Assembly (NCBI GenBank): GCA_045567335.1
Contig: JBJLCZ010000001.1
Location: 62,001 to 126,000 of the forward strand
Direction of reading: 5' to 3'
Source of the DNA: Pelagilacustribacter sp045567335
Lineage (GTDB): Bacteria > Pseudomonadota > Alphaproteobacteria > Pelagibacterales > Pelagibacteraceae
DNA: 64,000 nucleotides
Each line of letters starts with the position of its first letter. Within the stretch, counting starts at the first letter, position 1. Shown here in pieces: positions 1 through 7,570 of the stretch. The notes under the pieces are model-generated. The model did not search any database. It saw only the letters and a program-made list of their open reading frames with translations, and was not told the DNA's origin. A program made the translations under genes and the position numbers.

Positions 1-216
1 AACCAATGTACCTACCTTCAAAGTACTATGCCCAATTTGTATTTTATTATTATCAAAATTTCCACTAACAAGCTTATTGGTTCTGTCAGTTTCATCAAAT
101 ATATAAGCAAATCCTTTTGTTGAAATTAAGTTATTAATTCTTTGAGTGTCGGTAATAGGAACACAGCCAAAAAAAATAAAAGATACAAATAAAAAGATAA
201 AAAAATTAAATTTCAT
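1..216 (-). CDS. RlpA-like lipoprotein, N-terminal fragment
   Basis: The reading frame opens at an ATG at 216 and runs off the window start, giving 72 residues. It begins with a hydrophobic signal sequence ending in a lipobox-like FFGC (Cys18), so the product is probably a lipoprotein. The visible part contains a GHSTLKVGTLV stretch that could begin a double-psi beta-barrel domain of the RlpA type. The start overlaps the mltB stop by 11 bp, and mltB followed by rlpA is a common alphaproteobacterial order. The catalytic part is outside the window, so the name rests mainly on synteny. Confidence 0.5.
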   Translation of the reverse strand, partial: MKFNFFIFLFVSFIFFGCVPITDTQRINNLISTKGFAYIFDETDRTNKLVSGNFDNNKIQIGHSTLKVGTLV

Positions 217-1204
217 TTTTTATTTTATCTTTTAATGTACAAACAGCTAAAGCAAACCTTAAAGATCTGTTCCATTTCAAAATTAATTCGTAATTTTCAA
301 ATACTACATATGCGGGAGATAGATTTTTTGAATTTGGTATTATATCGCTATCAGGAGTGATAATTCCTACTATTTCATTATCGTCAAAATTATATAAATT
401 AGAGTTAATTATAAATTTTTTAAAAAATTTATATTTTTTTTTGTTTTTTATTTTTTTTGCAGACGTATTTAAATATTTTTGAGGTATGTTATTTTTAAGT
501 TCAATTTTTTTATAGCAAGGCTTGTCTTTCTTCCAGCCAATTTTATTCATATAATTTGCTGCAGATGCGAATGAATCAGCTTTTTTTGTAAGTTCAATAG
601 AAGAATTATTATCAAAATCTAAGGCGTACTTGTTTATAGTAGAAGGCATAAATTGAAAATTGCCATATGCACCAGCCCAAGATCCGTACAACAAATTATA
701 ATCAATTACATTATTATCAATTAATTTAAGTAAAGTAATTAATTCATTAGTAAAAAAAATACTTCTTCTTTTATCAAAGCTCAAAGTTGCTAACGATGAT
801 ATAATATCCATTTTACCAAGATATTTTCCAAAATTAGTTTCTATACCCATTAATGCAAGTAGTAGTTCTTTCTCAACCAAAAATTTTTTTTCAATTGAAA
901 TTATTAATTTTTTATCTTTGAAAAATAATCTAGATCCATTTTTAACTTTTCTTGAATTGGTTCTTTTTTTTATATAAGTTAAAGTATCTTCATAAAATTC
1001 TGGTTGATATCTATCATATTTAATTACGTTTGGGAGAAACTTTGCATTTTTTAAAGCTTTGTCTATAGTGTTTTGTGAGATACCATTATCTATCGCCACA
1101 CTTTTAAAATTGTCTAACCATAAATTAAAATCGTTCGAAAGTGCTTGAGATGGACTTGTTAATAGTAATCCTAATAATAGAATAATTTTATACAATTTAG
1201 ACAT
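206..1204 (-). CDS. mltB: Lytic murein transglycosylase B family (MltB)
   Basis: This is a periplasmic lytic transglycosylase that cleaves the MurNAc-GlcNAc bond of peptidoglycan. The catalytic Glu sits in MGIETNFGKYLG, and the family motif WAGAYGNFQFMPST follows. I chose the ATG at 1204 because it begins directly with a compact signal peptide (MSKLYKIILLLG... SPSQA). The frame stays open to ATGs at 1219 and 1246, which would add a long basic leader; no clear ribosome binding site decides between them. It lies next to an RlpA-like gene, suggesting a small wall-remodelling pair. The family is clear; the exact start is not. Confidence 0.9.
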   Translation of the reverse strand: MSKLYKIILLLGLLLTSPSQALSNDFNLWLDNFKSVAIDNGISQNTIDKALKNAKFLPNVIKYDRYQPEFYEDTLTYIKKRTNSRKVKNGSRLFFKDKKLIISIEKKFLVEKELLLALMGIETNFGKYLGKMDIISSLATLSFDKRRSIFFTNELITLLKLIDNNVIDYNLLYGSWAGAYGNFQFMPSTINKYALDFDNNSSIELTKKADSFASAANYMNKIGWKKDKPCYKKIELKNNIPQKYLNTSAKKIKNKKKYKFFKKFIINSNLYNFDDNEIVGIITPDSDIIPNSKNLSPAYVVFENYELILKWNRSLRFALAVCTLKDKIKNEI

Positions 1205-1258
1205 TTTTTTGATTATCATAAAAGTCTTAGATAAACTAGTCTTCATAATTTATCTTTA

Positions 1259-1287
1259 TTGTTATTTAGTCTTTTTGATAGTATTAA
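1259..1287 (+). promoter_or_regulatory. Putative promoter of tRNA-Ser
   Basis: A TTGTTA -35-like hexamer (1259-1264), a 17-bp spacer and a TATTAA -10-like hexamer (1282-1287) lie just upstream of tRNA-Ser. Transcription would start about 14 bases before the mature tRNA. In such an AT-rich genome chance matches are common, so this is tentative. Confidence 0.4.
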
Positions 1288-1307
1288 GTGTAACTTGTTT
1301 CAACAAA

Positions 1308-1397
1308 GGAGAGGTGGCTGAGCGGTTGAAAGCACTGGTCTTGAAAACCAGCAACGGGGCAACTCGTTCGTGGGTTCGAATCCCACCCTCTCCGCCA
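1308..1397 (+). tRNA. tRNA-Ser (anticodon TGA)
   Basis: The acceptor stem GGAGAGG/CCTCTCC is perfect. The anticodon loop reads CTTGAAA with anticodon TGA. There is a long variable arm typical of class II tRNAs, a T-loop GTTCGAATC, discriminator G, and an encoded CCA at 1395-1397. All elements of a serine tRNA reading UCN codons are present. Confidence 0.97.
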
Positions 1398-1400
1398 TTA

Positions 1401-1655
1401 TTATATTTTAAATTTTTTAAAAATTTCAGAAACAGAATTATCTTTAATATCTTTATTTGTAATATTATTTTGATAAAAATTATAGATTATTTCATCTTCA
1501 TAATTTAAAAATTTTTCTAAATCATTAAGCTCATTTTCAGATAATTTATCTATATTTTGTCTTACAAAACTACTAAGAAGTATATCCATTTCTTTAGTAC
1601 CTCTATAATTTGACCTATAAATTATTTTTTGTTTTAAGTTTTTTAGTTTATTCAT
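1401..1655 (-). CDS. sdhE: Succinate dehydrogenase flavinylation factor SdhE
   Basis: This 84-residue protein carries the SdhE signature RGTKEMDILL (residues 18-27, RGxxE). The family promotes covalent FAD attachment to the succinate dehydrogenase flavoprotein in the cytoplasm. The length matches the family (about 80-95 aa), and the NDLEKFLNYED segment is also typical. It is divergent from recG with only 25 bp between the ATGs, so both promoters must overlap each other or the coding regions. The stop lies three bases from the encoded CCA of tRNA-Ser. Confidence 0.9.
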   Translation of the reverse strand: MNKLKNLKQKIIYRSNYRGTKEMDILLSSFVRQNIDKLSENELNDLEKFLNYEDEIIYNFYQNNITNKDIKDNSVSEIFKKFKI

Positions 1656-1680
1656 TTGTATATTGTATTATACATTAAAA

Positions 1681-3735
1681 ATGCCTCTTATTAAAAAAAC
1701 AAATTTTTTATTTGAAGAAGTTTCAAAATTAAAAGGCGTTGGTCCTAAATTAACAAAATATTTGAAAAAAAAAAATATCGAAAAAATATATGAGTTATTA
1801 TGGGATTTTCCCTATTCATCTTCTGATAGAGGGCAACTAGTGGAATTAAATAAAATTGAAATTGGTAAAATTTTAACCATTAAAGTAAGAGTAAAAAAAT
1901 ATAACTTTCCTAGGATAAGAAATTTGCCTAACAAAGTTTTATGTGAGGATGATAAAGGAAAAATTGAAATTGTATTTTTCAACAGTCGTGAAGGGTTTTT
2001 AAAAAAAATAATGCCTTTAAACAAATGGATAACTTTAAGTGGAAAAATTAATTTTTACAAAAATAAATATCAAATGACAAATCCTGAAATTATAAATAAA
2101 AATAACACTGACAAAATAGTACAAATATTGCCTAAATATAGTTTAACTTCTGGGTTAAATGAAAAATTATACAGAAAAATAATTGAAAATGTTTTAGACA
2201 ATTTGCCAGAATTTGATGAATGGCATTCAAAAGGTTTTCTTAAAGATATGAATTTTGATAATTGGTGTACATCTATAAAAGATGTTCATAATATTTCAAA
2301 AGAAAAAAATTTTAATTCTAATTCCTATAGAAGACTAGCTTATGATGAAATATTATCTCAACTACTTGTTTTGTCTAACAATAGAAAAAAAATAAGAAGA
2401 AATAAAAAAAAACCAAAAAAATTTACTTATAATTTCTCAAATATAATTATAGATAAATTAGATTATGAACTTACTATAAGTCAAAAAAAGGTGTTAAATG
2501 AAATTGAAAAAGATTTAATTTCTAAACAAAAAATGTTTAGAATTATACAGGGGGACGTGGGATCAGGAAAAACTATTGTTTCAATGCTCTCAATTGCAAA
2601 TACTATTAGTGCAAATTATCAATGTGCATTTATGGCACCAACTGAAATTTTAGCAAAACAACATTTTAATTTGGCTAAAAAAATTTTTAAAGGTTTGAAT
2701 ATTAGAGTTGAATTTATTAGTGGAAAAGTTGAATATAAAATTAAAAAAAAAATTTTAAAGGACTTAGAAGATAATAAAATAGATTTAATTATTGGGACTC
2801 ATTCATTGTTTCAAAAAAAAGTTTTATTTAAAAATTTAGGTTTAATTATTGTAGATGAACAACACAAATTTGGTGTCAAACAAAGAATGAACCTTGCAAA
2901 AAAAGGTGGAAAAAATTGTGATGTTTTATTAATGTCAGCAACTCCTATTCCAAGAACAATGATGCTTGCAATGTACGGAGATATGGATATTTCTAAAATA
3001 ACTGAAAAGCCAAAATTTCGAAAACCAATTATTACATTAAGTAAGCCTGAAGAAAAAATAACTGAACTTTGGTCTTTCATTAGAAAACAAATAAATAATA
3101 AGAATCAAATTTTTTGGGTTTGTCCATTAATTAAAGAATCAAAAATTTTAAATTATTCTTCTGCTATTAAAAGATTTGAATATATTAATAAAAAATTTTC
3201 AAAAAAAGCTGGCTTAATTCATGGTTCTATGGATAAAAGCGAGAGAGAAGATGTGCTTCAAAAATTTTTAGAAAAAAAAATAGATATATTGGTCTCCACA
3301 ACCGTTATTGAAGTTGGAATAGATTTTCCAAATGCGAACCTTATAATAATAGAAAATGCAAATAAATTTGGGTTAGCTCAGCTACATCAATTAAGAGGTA
3401 GAGTGGGCAGAGGTGACAAACAAGGAATTTGTATTTTATTATTTAAAGGCTCACTAAGTAAAAATTCAATTAAAAGAATTAAGATTTTAAAGTCTACTGA
3501 TGATGGTTTTGTAATCGCGGAAGAAGATATGAAATTAAGAGGTTATGGAGATATAATTGGATTTCAACAAAGTGGACTTAAATATTTTAAAATTGCTGAT
3601 CCGGTTCATCACAAAGATTTATTTGAAATAGCTGAAAAAAATTTTAAAAATAATGAAGAAGAACTCTTGCACTCAAACAAATATCAAATTTTATTAAAAC
3701 TATTTGACAGAGCTGAAGTTATTAACGATGACTAA
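1681..3735 (+). CDS. recG: ATP-dependent DNA helicase RecG
   Basis: RecG remodels stalled replication forks and Holliday junctions. The protein has an N-terminal helix-hairpin-like segment (KLKGVGPKLTKYL), an OB-fold wedge domain, then superfamily-2 helicase motifs: Walker A GDVGSGKT near residue 295, DEQH in IVDEQHKFG, MSATPIPRT, and motif VI LHQLRGRVGRG. I chose the ATG at 1681; an in-frame TTG at 1663 would add six residues and lies eight bases from the sdhE start. The stop codon (3733-3735) directly abuts the stop of the convergent DUF502 gene, leaving no room for a terminator. Confidence 0.96.
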   Translation: MPLIKKTNFLFEEVSKLKGVGPKLTKYLKKKNIEKIYELLWDFPYSSSDRGQLVELNKIEIGKILTIKVRVKKYNFPRIRNLPNKVLCEDDKGKIEIVFFNSREGFLKKIMPLNKWITLSGKINFYKNKYQMTNPEIINKNNTDKIVQILPKYSLTSGLNEKLYRKIIENVLDNLPEFDEWHSKGFLKDMNFDNWCTSIKDVHNISKEKNFNSNSYRRLAYDEILSQLLVLSNNRKKIRRNKKKPKKFTYNFSNIIIDKLDYELTISQKKVLNEIEKDLISKQKMFRIIQGDVGSGKTIVSMLSIANTISANYQCAFMAPTEILAKQHFNLAKKIFKGLNIRVEFISGKVEYKIKKKILKDLEDNKIDLIIGTHSLFQKKVLFKNLGLIIVDEQHKFGVKQRMNLAKKGGKNCDVLLMSATPIPRTMMLAMYGDMDISKITEKPKFRKPIITLSKPEEKITELWSFIRKQINNKNQIFWVCPLIKESKILNYSSAIKRFEYINKKFSKKAGLIHGSMDKSEREDVLQKFLEKKIDILVSTTVIEVGIDFPNANLIIIENANKFGLAQLHQLRGRVGRGDKQGICILLFKGSLSKNSIKRIKILKSTDDGFVIAEEDMKLRGYGDIIGFQQSGLKYFKIADPVHHKDLFEIAEKNFKNNEEELLHSNKYQILLKLFDRAEVINDD

Positions 3736-4350
3736 TTAACTTGGATCAGATGTTCCAGCAGAAACAATAAACTTTGAAGCTTGTTCAAATGAAATATCTA
3801 AAAAAATTAAATCACTTTTAGGTATCATTAATAAGAAACCACTAGTGGGATTTGGTGTAGTTGGCACAAAAACATTTACTAATTCTTGGTTTAACTTTTT
3901 ACTTATAATGCCTTTATTTTCTTTAGTAGCAAAACCCACAGCCCAAACTCCTTTTCTTGGGTACTCTATTAAAACAACACTTTTTTGTTTATCATCTTTT
4001 TTAGTAAAACTTTCTGTCATTTGACCTATAGCTGAATAGATTGTTCTTAAAATAGGTATTCTTTTCAAAAGACTATTTAAAACATCTAGAATTTTTTTTC
4101 CTAAGAATGACAAAGAAAGCCAACCAATAATCGTAACAAAAATAATAGCGATTAATATCTCAATACCTGGAATATCAACAGGCAAATAGTGATTTGGATT
4201 TAATTCTTTAGGTATTATTTTAGATGAAATTTTGATAAAAATAATTGTGAGATAAATCGTTATACCAAATGGTATTAAAACTACCGCTCCAGCAAAGAAA
4301 TAATTTCTAATACGAACTACAAAAGATTTTTTTGTTTTTTTTTCAGACAT
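3736..4350 (-). CDS. DUF502 family membrane protein
   Basis: This 204-residue inner-membrane protein has two hydrophobic segments near residues 15-37 and 47-70, followed by a soluble domain. The stretches RIPILRTIYSAIGQM and FVPTTPNPTSGFLLMIPKSDL are hallmarks of DUF502, a widespread family of unknown function. In alphaproteobacteria it is often found beside recG, as here, although convergent. The last codon touches the last codon of recG with zero spacing. No biochemical role can be read from the sequence. Confidence 0.85.
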   Translation of the reverse strand: MSEKKTKKSFVVRIRNYFFAGAVVLIPFGITIYLTIIFIKISSKIIPKELNPNHYLPVDIPGIEILIAIIFVTIIGWLSLSFLGKKILDVLNSLLKRIPILRTIYSAIGQMTESFTKKDDKQKSVVLIEYPRKGVWAVGFATKENKGIISKKLNQELVNVFVPTTPNPTSGFLLMIPKSDLIFLDISFEQASKFIVSAGTSDPS

Positions 4351-4441
4351 TAGTTATAACTTGAATATATTATGAAAATCATAATTAATATAAAAATTGC
4401 AATTAATAATTTATTATTTAATATCATGAATCTATACTTAT

Positions 4442-5278
4442 ATGAAACATATCATAAATAGAAGAAAATTTCTTGAATTATTTGGTTGCACTTGTTGCGG
4501 TCTTGCTTTGCCTTCTTGTTCTACTGTTCCAATAACTGATAGAAAACAATTAACCATATATCCTGAACAAAGAATTAATGCTCAGGCTAGTGCTGCTTAC
4601 GAACAGTTTAAAACAAAAGCAAAATTAATAAAAGATGGAAAACAACTTAATGAGATAAAAAATATAGGTAAAAGAATTGAAAAATCTGTATCCGTTTTTT
4701 TTAAAAATCAAAAAAAAACAGATCCTACAGAAAATTTTGAATGGGATTACGTTTTAGTAGATAATGACAAAGTTAAAAATGCTTGGTGCATGCCAGGAGG
4801 TAAAATAGCTGTCTATACTGGAATTCTCAAAGTTACTCAAAATAAGAATGCTCTTGCTGTTGTTATGGGTCATGAAATTGCTCATGCTGTAGCAAAACAT
4901 TCTGTGGAAAGAATGAGTCATGCGTTAACAATTAATATAGGTACACAAGTTGCTGATATTTTTTTAGGTGGAGCTATTAATCGAACTAGAAATACAGTTG
5001 GCAGTAATACAGGTTTTGATATATTTCAACTTGGTCTTATGAATCCTTTTGGAAGAAAACAAGAAACAGAGGCTGATTATTTAGGATTAATATTTGCATC
5101 GTTAGCAGGCTTTGATGTAAGAGAGTCTGTAAAATTATGGGAAAGAATGTCGGAGAGTAATAAAGGAAAAGAACCTCCTGTATTTTTAAGTACACATCCT
5201 TCAAGCAAGAAAAGAATTGTTAATTTGAAGAAATGGATTAATGAAGTTATTATTAATTACCCACCAATAAAAATATAA
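4442..5278 (+). CDS. M48 family zinc metalloprotease, putative Tat lipoprotein
   Basis: The zinc site is HEIAH (His144-His148) with a third ligand Glu210 in ETEADYLG, diagnostic of M48 peptidases such as the periplasmic quality-control proteases BepA and LoiP. The N terminus NRRKFLELFG resembles a twin-arginine motif, followed by a short hydrophobic stretch and a possible lipobox LPSC (Cys26). This suggests Tat export and lipid anchoring. The downstream TDRKQLTIYPE segment is common in bacterial M48 lipoproteins. The gene stands alone between DUF502 (divergent) and tRNA-Lys. Substrates are unknown. Confidence 0.88.
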   Translation: MKHIINRRKFLELFGCTCCGLALPSCSTVPITDRKQLTIYPEQRINAQASAAYEQFKTKAKLIKDGKQLNEIKNIGKRIEKSVSVFFKNQKKTDPTENFEWDYVLVDNDKVKNAWCMPGGKIAVYTGILKVTQNKNALAVVMGHEIAHAVAKHSVERMSHALTINIGTQVADIFLGGAINRTRNTVGSNTGFDIFQLGLMNPFGRKQETEADYLGLIFASLAGFDVRESVKLWERMSESNKGKEPPVFLSTHPSSKKRIVNLKKWINEVIINYPPIKI

Positions 5279-5282
5279 TTAT

Positions 5283-5358
5283 TGGTGAGCCCTGATGGAC
5301 TCGAACCATCGACACCCTCCTTAAAAGGGAGGTGCTCTACCAACTGAGCTAAGGGCCC
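5283..5358 (-). tRNA. tRNA-Lys (anticodon TTT)
   Basis: Read on the minus strand, the acceptor stem GGGCCCT pairs with AGGGCTC. The D-arm is AGCTCAGTTGGTAGAGC, the anticodon loop is CTTTTAA with anticodon TTT, and the T-loop is GTTCGAGTC. Discriminator A and an encoded CCA (5283-5285) complete a lysine tRNA. Confidence 0.97.
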
Positions 5359-5409
5359 TAAGAAAAACCTTTTATAGTTAAAATGTGTCAATTTCAAATA
5401 GTTTTTACT

Positions 5410-6522
5410 TTAAAATAGATTTATATATTTGTTATAAAATTTATCAAAATTACCTTTTTTAATCTCATTTCTTAACTTAACCATAAATTGTTGATAAAAA
5501 TTTATATTATGAAGTGAAATTATCATAGAAGCCAATAATTCGTTAGTTTTAATCAGGTGGTTAAGGTAACTCTTAGAATAATAATTAAGGTTTTTAACAT
5601 AAATTTTATTGTCAAGAGGCGACATATCGTACTTATATTTAGAATTTTTTAAATTAACTTTACCTTTCCATGTAAAAGCCAAGCCAGTCCTTCCAGATCT
5701 AGTTGGCATAACACAATCAAACATATCAATACCATTTTTAACAGCACCTAAAATATCTGAAGGGGTTCCAACACCCATTAGATATCTAGGTTTTGTTCTT
5801 GGCATATGATCAACAACATCATTAAGTATTTTAAACATTTGATTTTGTGTTTCACCAACAGCCAATCCTCCCATAGCGTAACCATCAAAGTTTATATCCA
5901 TTAAATTTTCTAAACTTTTGATTCTTAAATCTTTGTATAAACCACCTTGAACTATTCCAAAAATTGCCTTTTTTTTATTTTTTCCAAATTCAATTTTACA
6001 TCTTTGAGCCCAAGTTGTTGAAGTTTCTATTGCATTGATAAGTTTTTTTTTGTCAGAAGTAAGTTTGGGACATTCATCTAACACCATAACAATATCTGAG
6101 TTAATACTTTTTTGTATTTGTATGCTTTTTTCAGGACTTAAAATAAATTTTTTTCCATCAATATGAGATCTAAAAATAGCTCCCATATCTCTCGAAATCT
6201 TATTTAATTTCGAAAGTGACATTATTTGAAATCCGCCTGAGTCAGTTAAAATAGGCTTTTTCCAATTCATAAAATTATGTAAGCCTTTAAATTTTTCTAT
6301 TACTTCAATTCCAGGTCTAATCATTAAATGATAAGTGTTACCAAGAATTATTTGAGTTTCAGTTTTTAGTAAATCATCAGTAAAAACGCCTTTGACAGTA
6401 CCAAGAGTTCCGACAGGCATAAATGCTGGTGTTTCAATATTGCCTCTTGGAGTTTTTATGATGCCAGCTCTTGCTCTTTTATCCTCTATTAAAAGTTCAA
6501 AAGAAAATTCTTTTGATACCAT
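5410..6522 (-). CDS. tgt: Queuine tRNA-ribosyltransferase (Tgt) lacking zinc cysteines
   Basis: Tgt exchanges guanine 34 of GUN-anticodon tRNAs for queuine or preQ1. At 370 residues it has normal length. It keeps the active-site motifs LGNTYHLMIRPG, TDSGGFQIMSL, GGLAVGE and the nucleophile region DMFDCVMPTR. The C-terminal zinc site is changed: the family CxCxxC aligns with Ile307, Val309 and Leu312, while the fourth ligand His338 (SLHN) remains. Spacing of these positions (+2, +5, +31) equals the family ligand spacing. The gene directly follows the cyclophilin gene. queA, often found between ppi and tgt in relatives, is absent here. The enzyme may fold without zinc or may be altered in function. 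Confidence 0.93.
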   Translation of the reverse strand: MVSKEFSFELLIEDKRARAGIIKTPRGNIETPAFMPVGTLGTVKGVFTDDLLKTETQIILGNTYHLMIRPGIEVIEKFKGLHNFMNWKKPILTDSGGFQIMSLSKLNKISRDMGAIFRSHIDGKKFILSPEKSIQIQKSINSDIVMVLDECPKLTSDKKKLINAIETSTTWAQRCKIEFGKNKKKAIFGIVQGGLYKDLRIKSLENLMDINFDGYAMGGLAVGETQNQMFKILNDVVDHMPRTKPRYLMGVGTPSDILGAVKNGIDMFDCVMPTRSGRTGLAFTWKGKVNLKNSKYKYDMSPLDNKIYVKNLNYYSKSYLNHLIKTNELLASMIISLHNINFYQQFMVKLRNEIKKGNFDKFYNKYINLF

Positions 6523-7080
6523 CTATTTTTTTGATTTAAGACTAATAATTATATCAGGGTCACTGACTGACCCATTCGGACCCTCACCTTTTTTAATATT
6601 ATCTATATGTTCCATGCCCTTAATTACTTTTCCGAAAGCACTGTATTGTCGATCTAAATGAGGCGCTGAGTCAAAACAAATAAAAAATTGACTATTAGCA
6701 GAGTCTGGATCTGAAGATCTAGCAGCAGACAGAGTTCCTCTTTCATGAGAAATATTAGAAAACTCAGCTTTAAGATCGGGTAACTTTGAACCACCAGTGC
6801 CAGCTCTTTCTAAACTAAAACTTGAATTTTTAGAGTTTCCAAATTCAACATCACCTGTCTGAGCCATAAACCCATCAATTACTCTGTGAAAAACAACTCC
6901 GTCATATTTTCCTTCATTCGCTAAAGTTTTAAATCTATTTACATGATTTGGGGCGACATCTTCGAATAATTCAATTTCGACTATTCCGTTTTTAAGTTTT
7001 AGTTCCATAATGTTGTTCTCCGCATTTAAGTTGTTGTTAAATAAAAAAATAAATAATAATAAATAAACAAAATTTTTCAT
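6523..7080 (-). CDS. Cyclophilin-type peptidyl-prolyl isomerase, exported
   Basis: This 185-residue protein has a signal peptide (about residues 1-20, ending LNAEN) and then a cyclophilin domain. Family landmarks are FHRVIDGFMAQTGD, the short bacterial loop, and SANSQFFICFD. It should assist proline isomerisation during folding in the periplasm. The start codon overlaps the coaD stop by one base (TAATG), implying translational coupling in the gyrA-coaD-ppi-tgt run. Other alphaproteobacteria usually carry two ppi copies here; only one is present. Confidence 0.93.
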   Translation of the reverse strand: MKNFVYLLLFIFLFNNNLNAENNIMELKLKNGIVEIELFEDVAPNHVNRFKTLANEGKYDGVVFHRVIDGFMAQTGDVEFGNSKNSSFSLERAGTGGSKLPDLKAEFSNISHERGTLSAARSSDPDSANSQFFICFDSAPHLDRQYSAFGKVIKGMEHIDNIKKGEGPNGSVSDPDIIISLKSKK

Positions 7081-7568
7081 TAAAGTTTTTCTTTTAAAGC
7101 TTTAATAGCAGATTTTGTTAAAAATTTTCCTATATTACCATTTAATTTGGCAATTTCCTTAACAAATTTCGATGAAATTATTTGATTTTCTACATCTGAC
7201 ATAAGAAATATTGTTTCTATTTTGTTTTCTAGTTTTTTATTCATTCCTGCTAGTTGAAATTCATATTCAAAATCAGAAACAACTCTAAGACCTCTTATTA
7301 TTATTGAAGCTTTATATTTCTTACACAAATCAATTGTTAAAGTATCAAACGGTATTACAATGATTTTTTTTTTGTTTAATTTTAAGTCTTTAAATAAACA
7401 GTTGTTTATAATAGACAATCTTTCTTCAGTAGAAAAAAAATAATTTTTGTTTATATTGTCTGTTGTAGCTACTATTACTCTATCAACAATTTTTAATGAT
7501 TTTTTTATAACATCAATATGACCTAATGTTATTGGATCAAAAGTTCCTGGATAAATTGCTGTTCTCAT
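7080..7568 (-). CDS. coaD: Phosphopantetheine adenylyltransferase
   Basis: CoaD transfers AMP from ATP to 4'-phosphopantetheine, the penultimate step of coenzyme A synthesis. The nucleotidyltransferase motif GTFDPITLGHID (T/HxGH) is at the N terminus. RGLRVVSDFEYE and ISSKFVKEIA match the substrate and ATP sites. At 162 residues it has normal length. It sits 2 bp after gyrA and overlaps the following cyclophilin gene by one base. Confidence 0.96.
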   Translation of the reverse strand: MRTAIYPGTFDPITLGHIDVIKKSLKIVDRVIVATTDNINKNYFFSTEERLSIINNCLFKDLKLNKKKIIVIPFDTLTIDLCKKYKASIIIRGLRVVSDFEYEFQLAGMNKKLENKIETIFLMSDVENQIISSKFVKEIAKLNGNIGKFLTKSAIKALKEKL

Positions 7569-7570
7569 TA

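Noticed and set aside
1209..1508. Plus-strand 99-codon open frame spanning the tRNA-Ser
   Set aside because: It reads straight through the tRNA and antisense to sdhE; its translated tRNA part is not protein-like.
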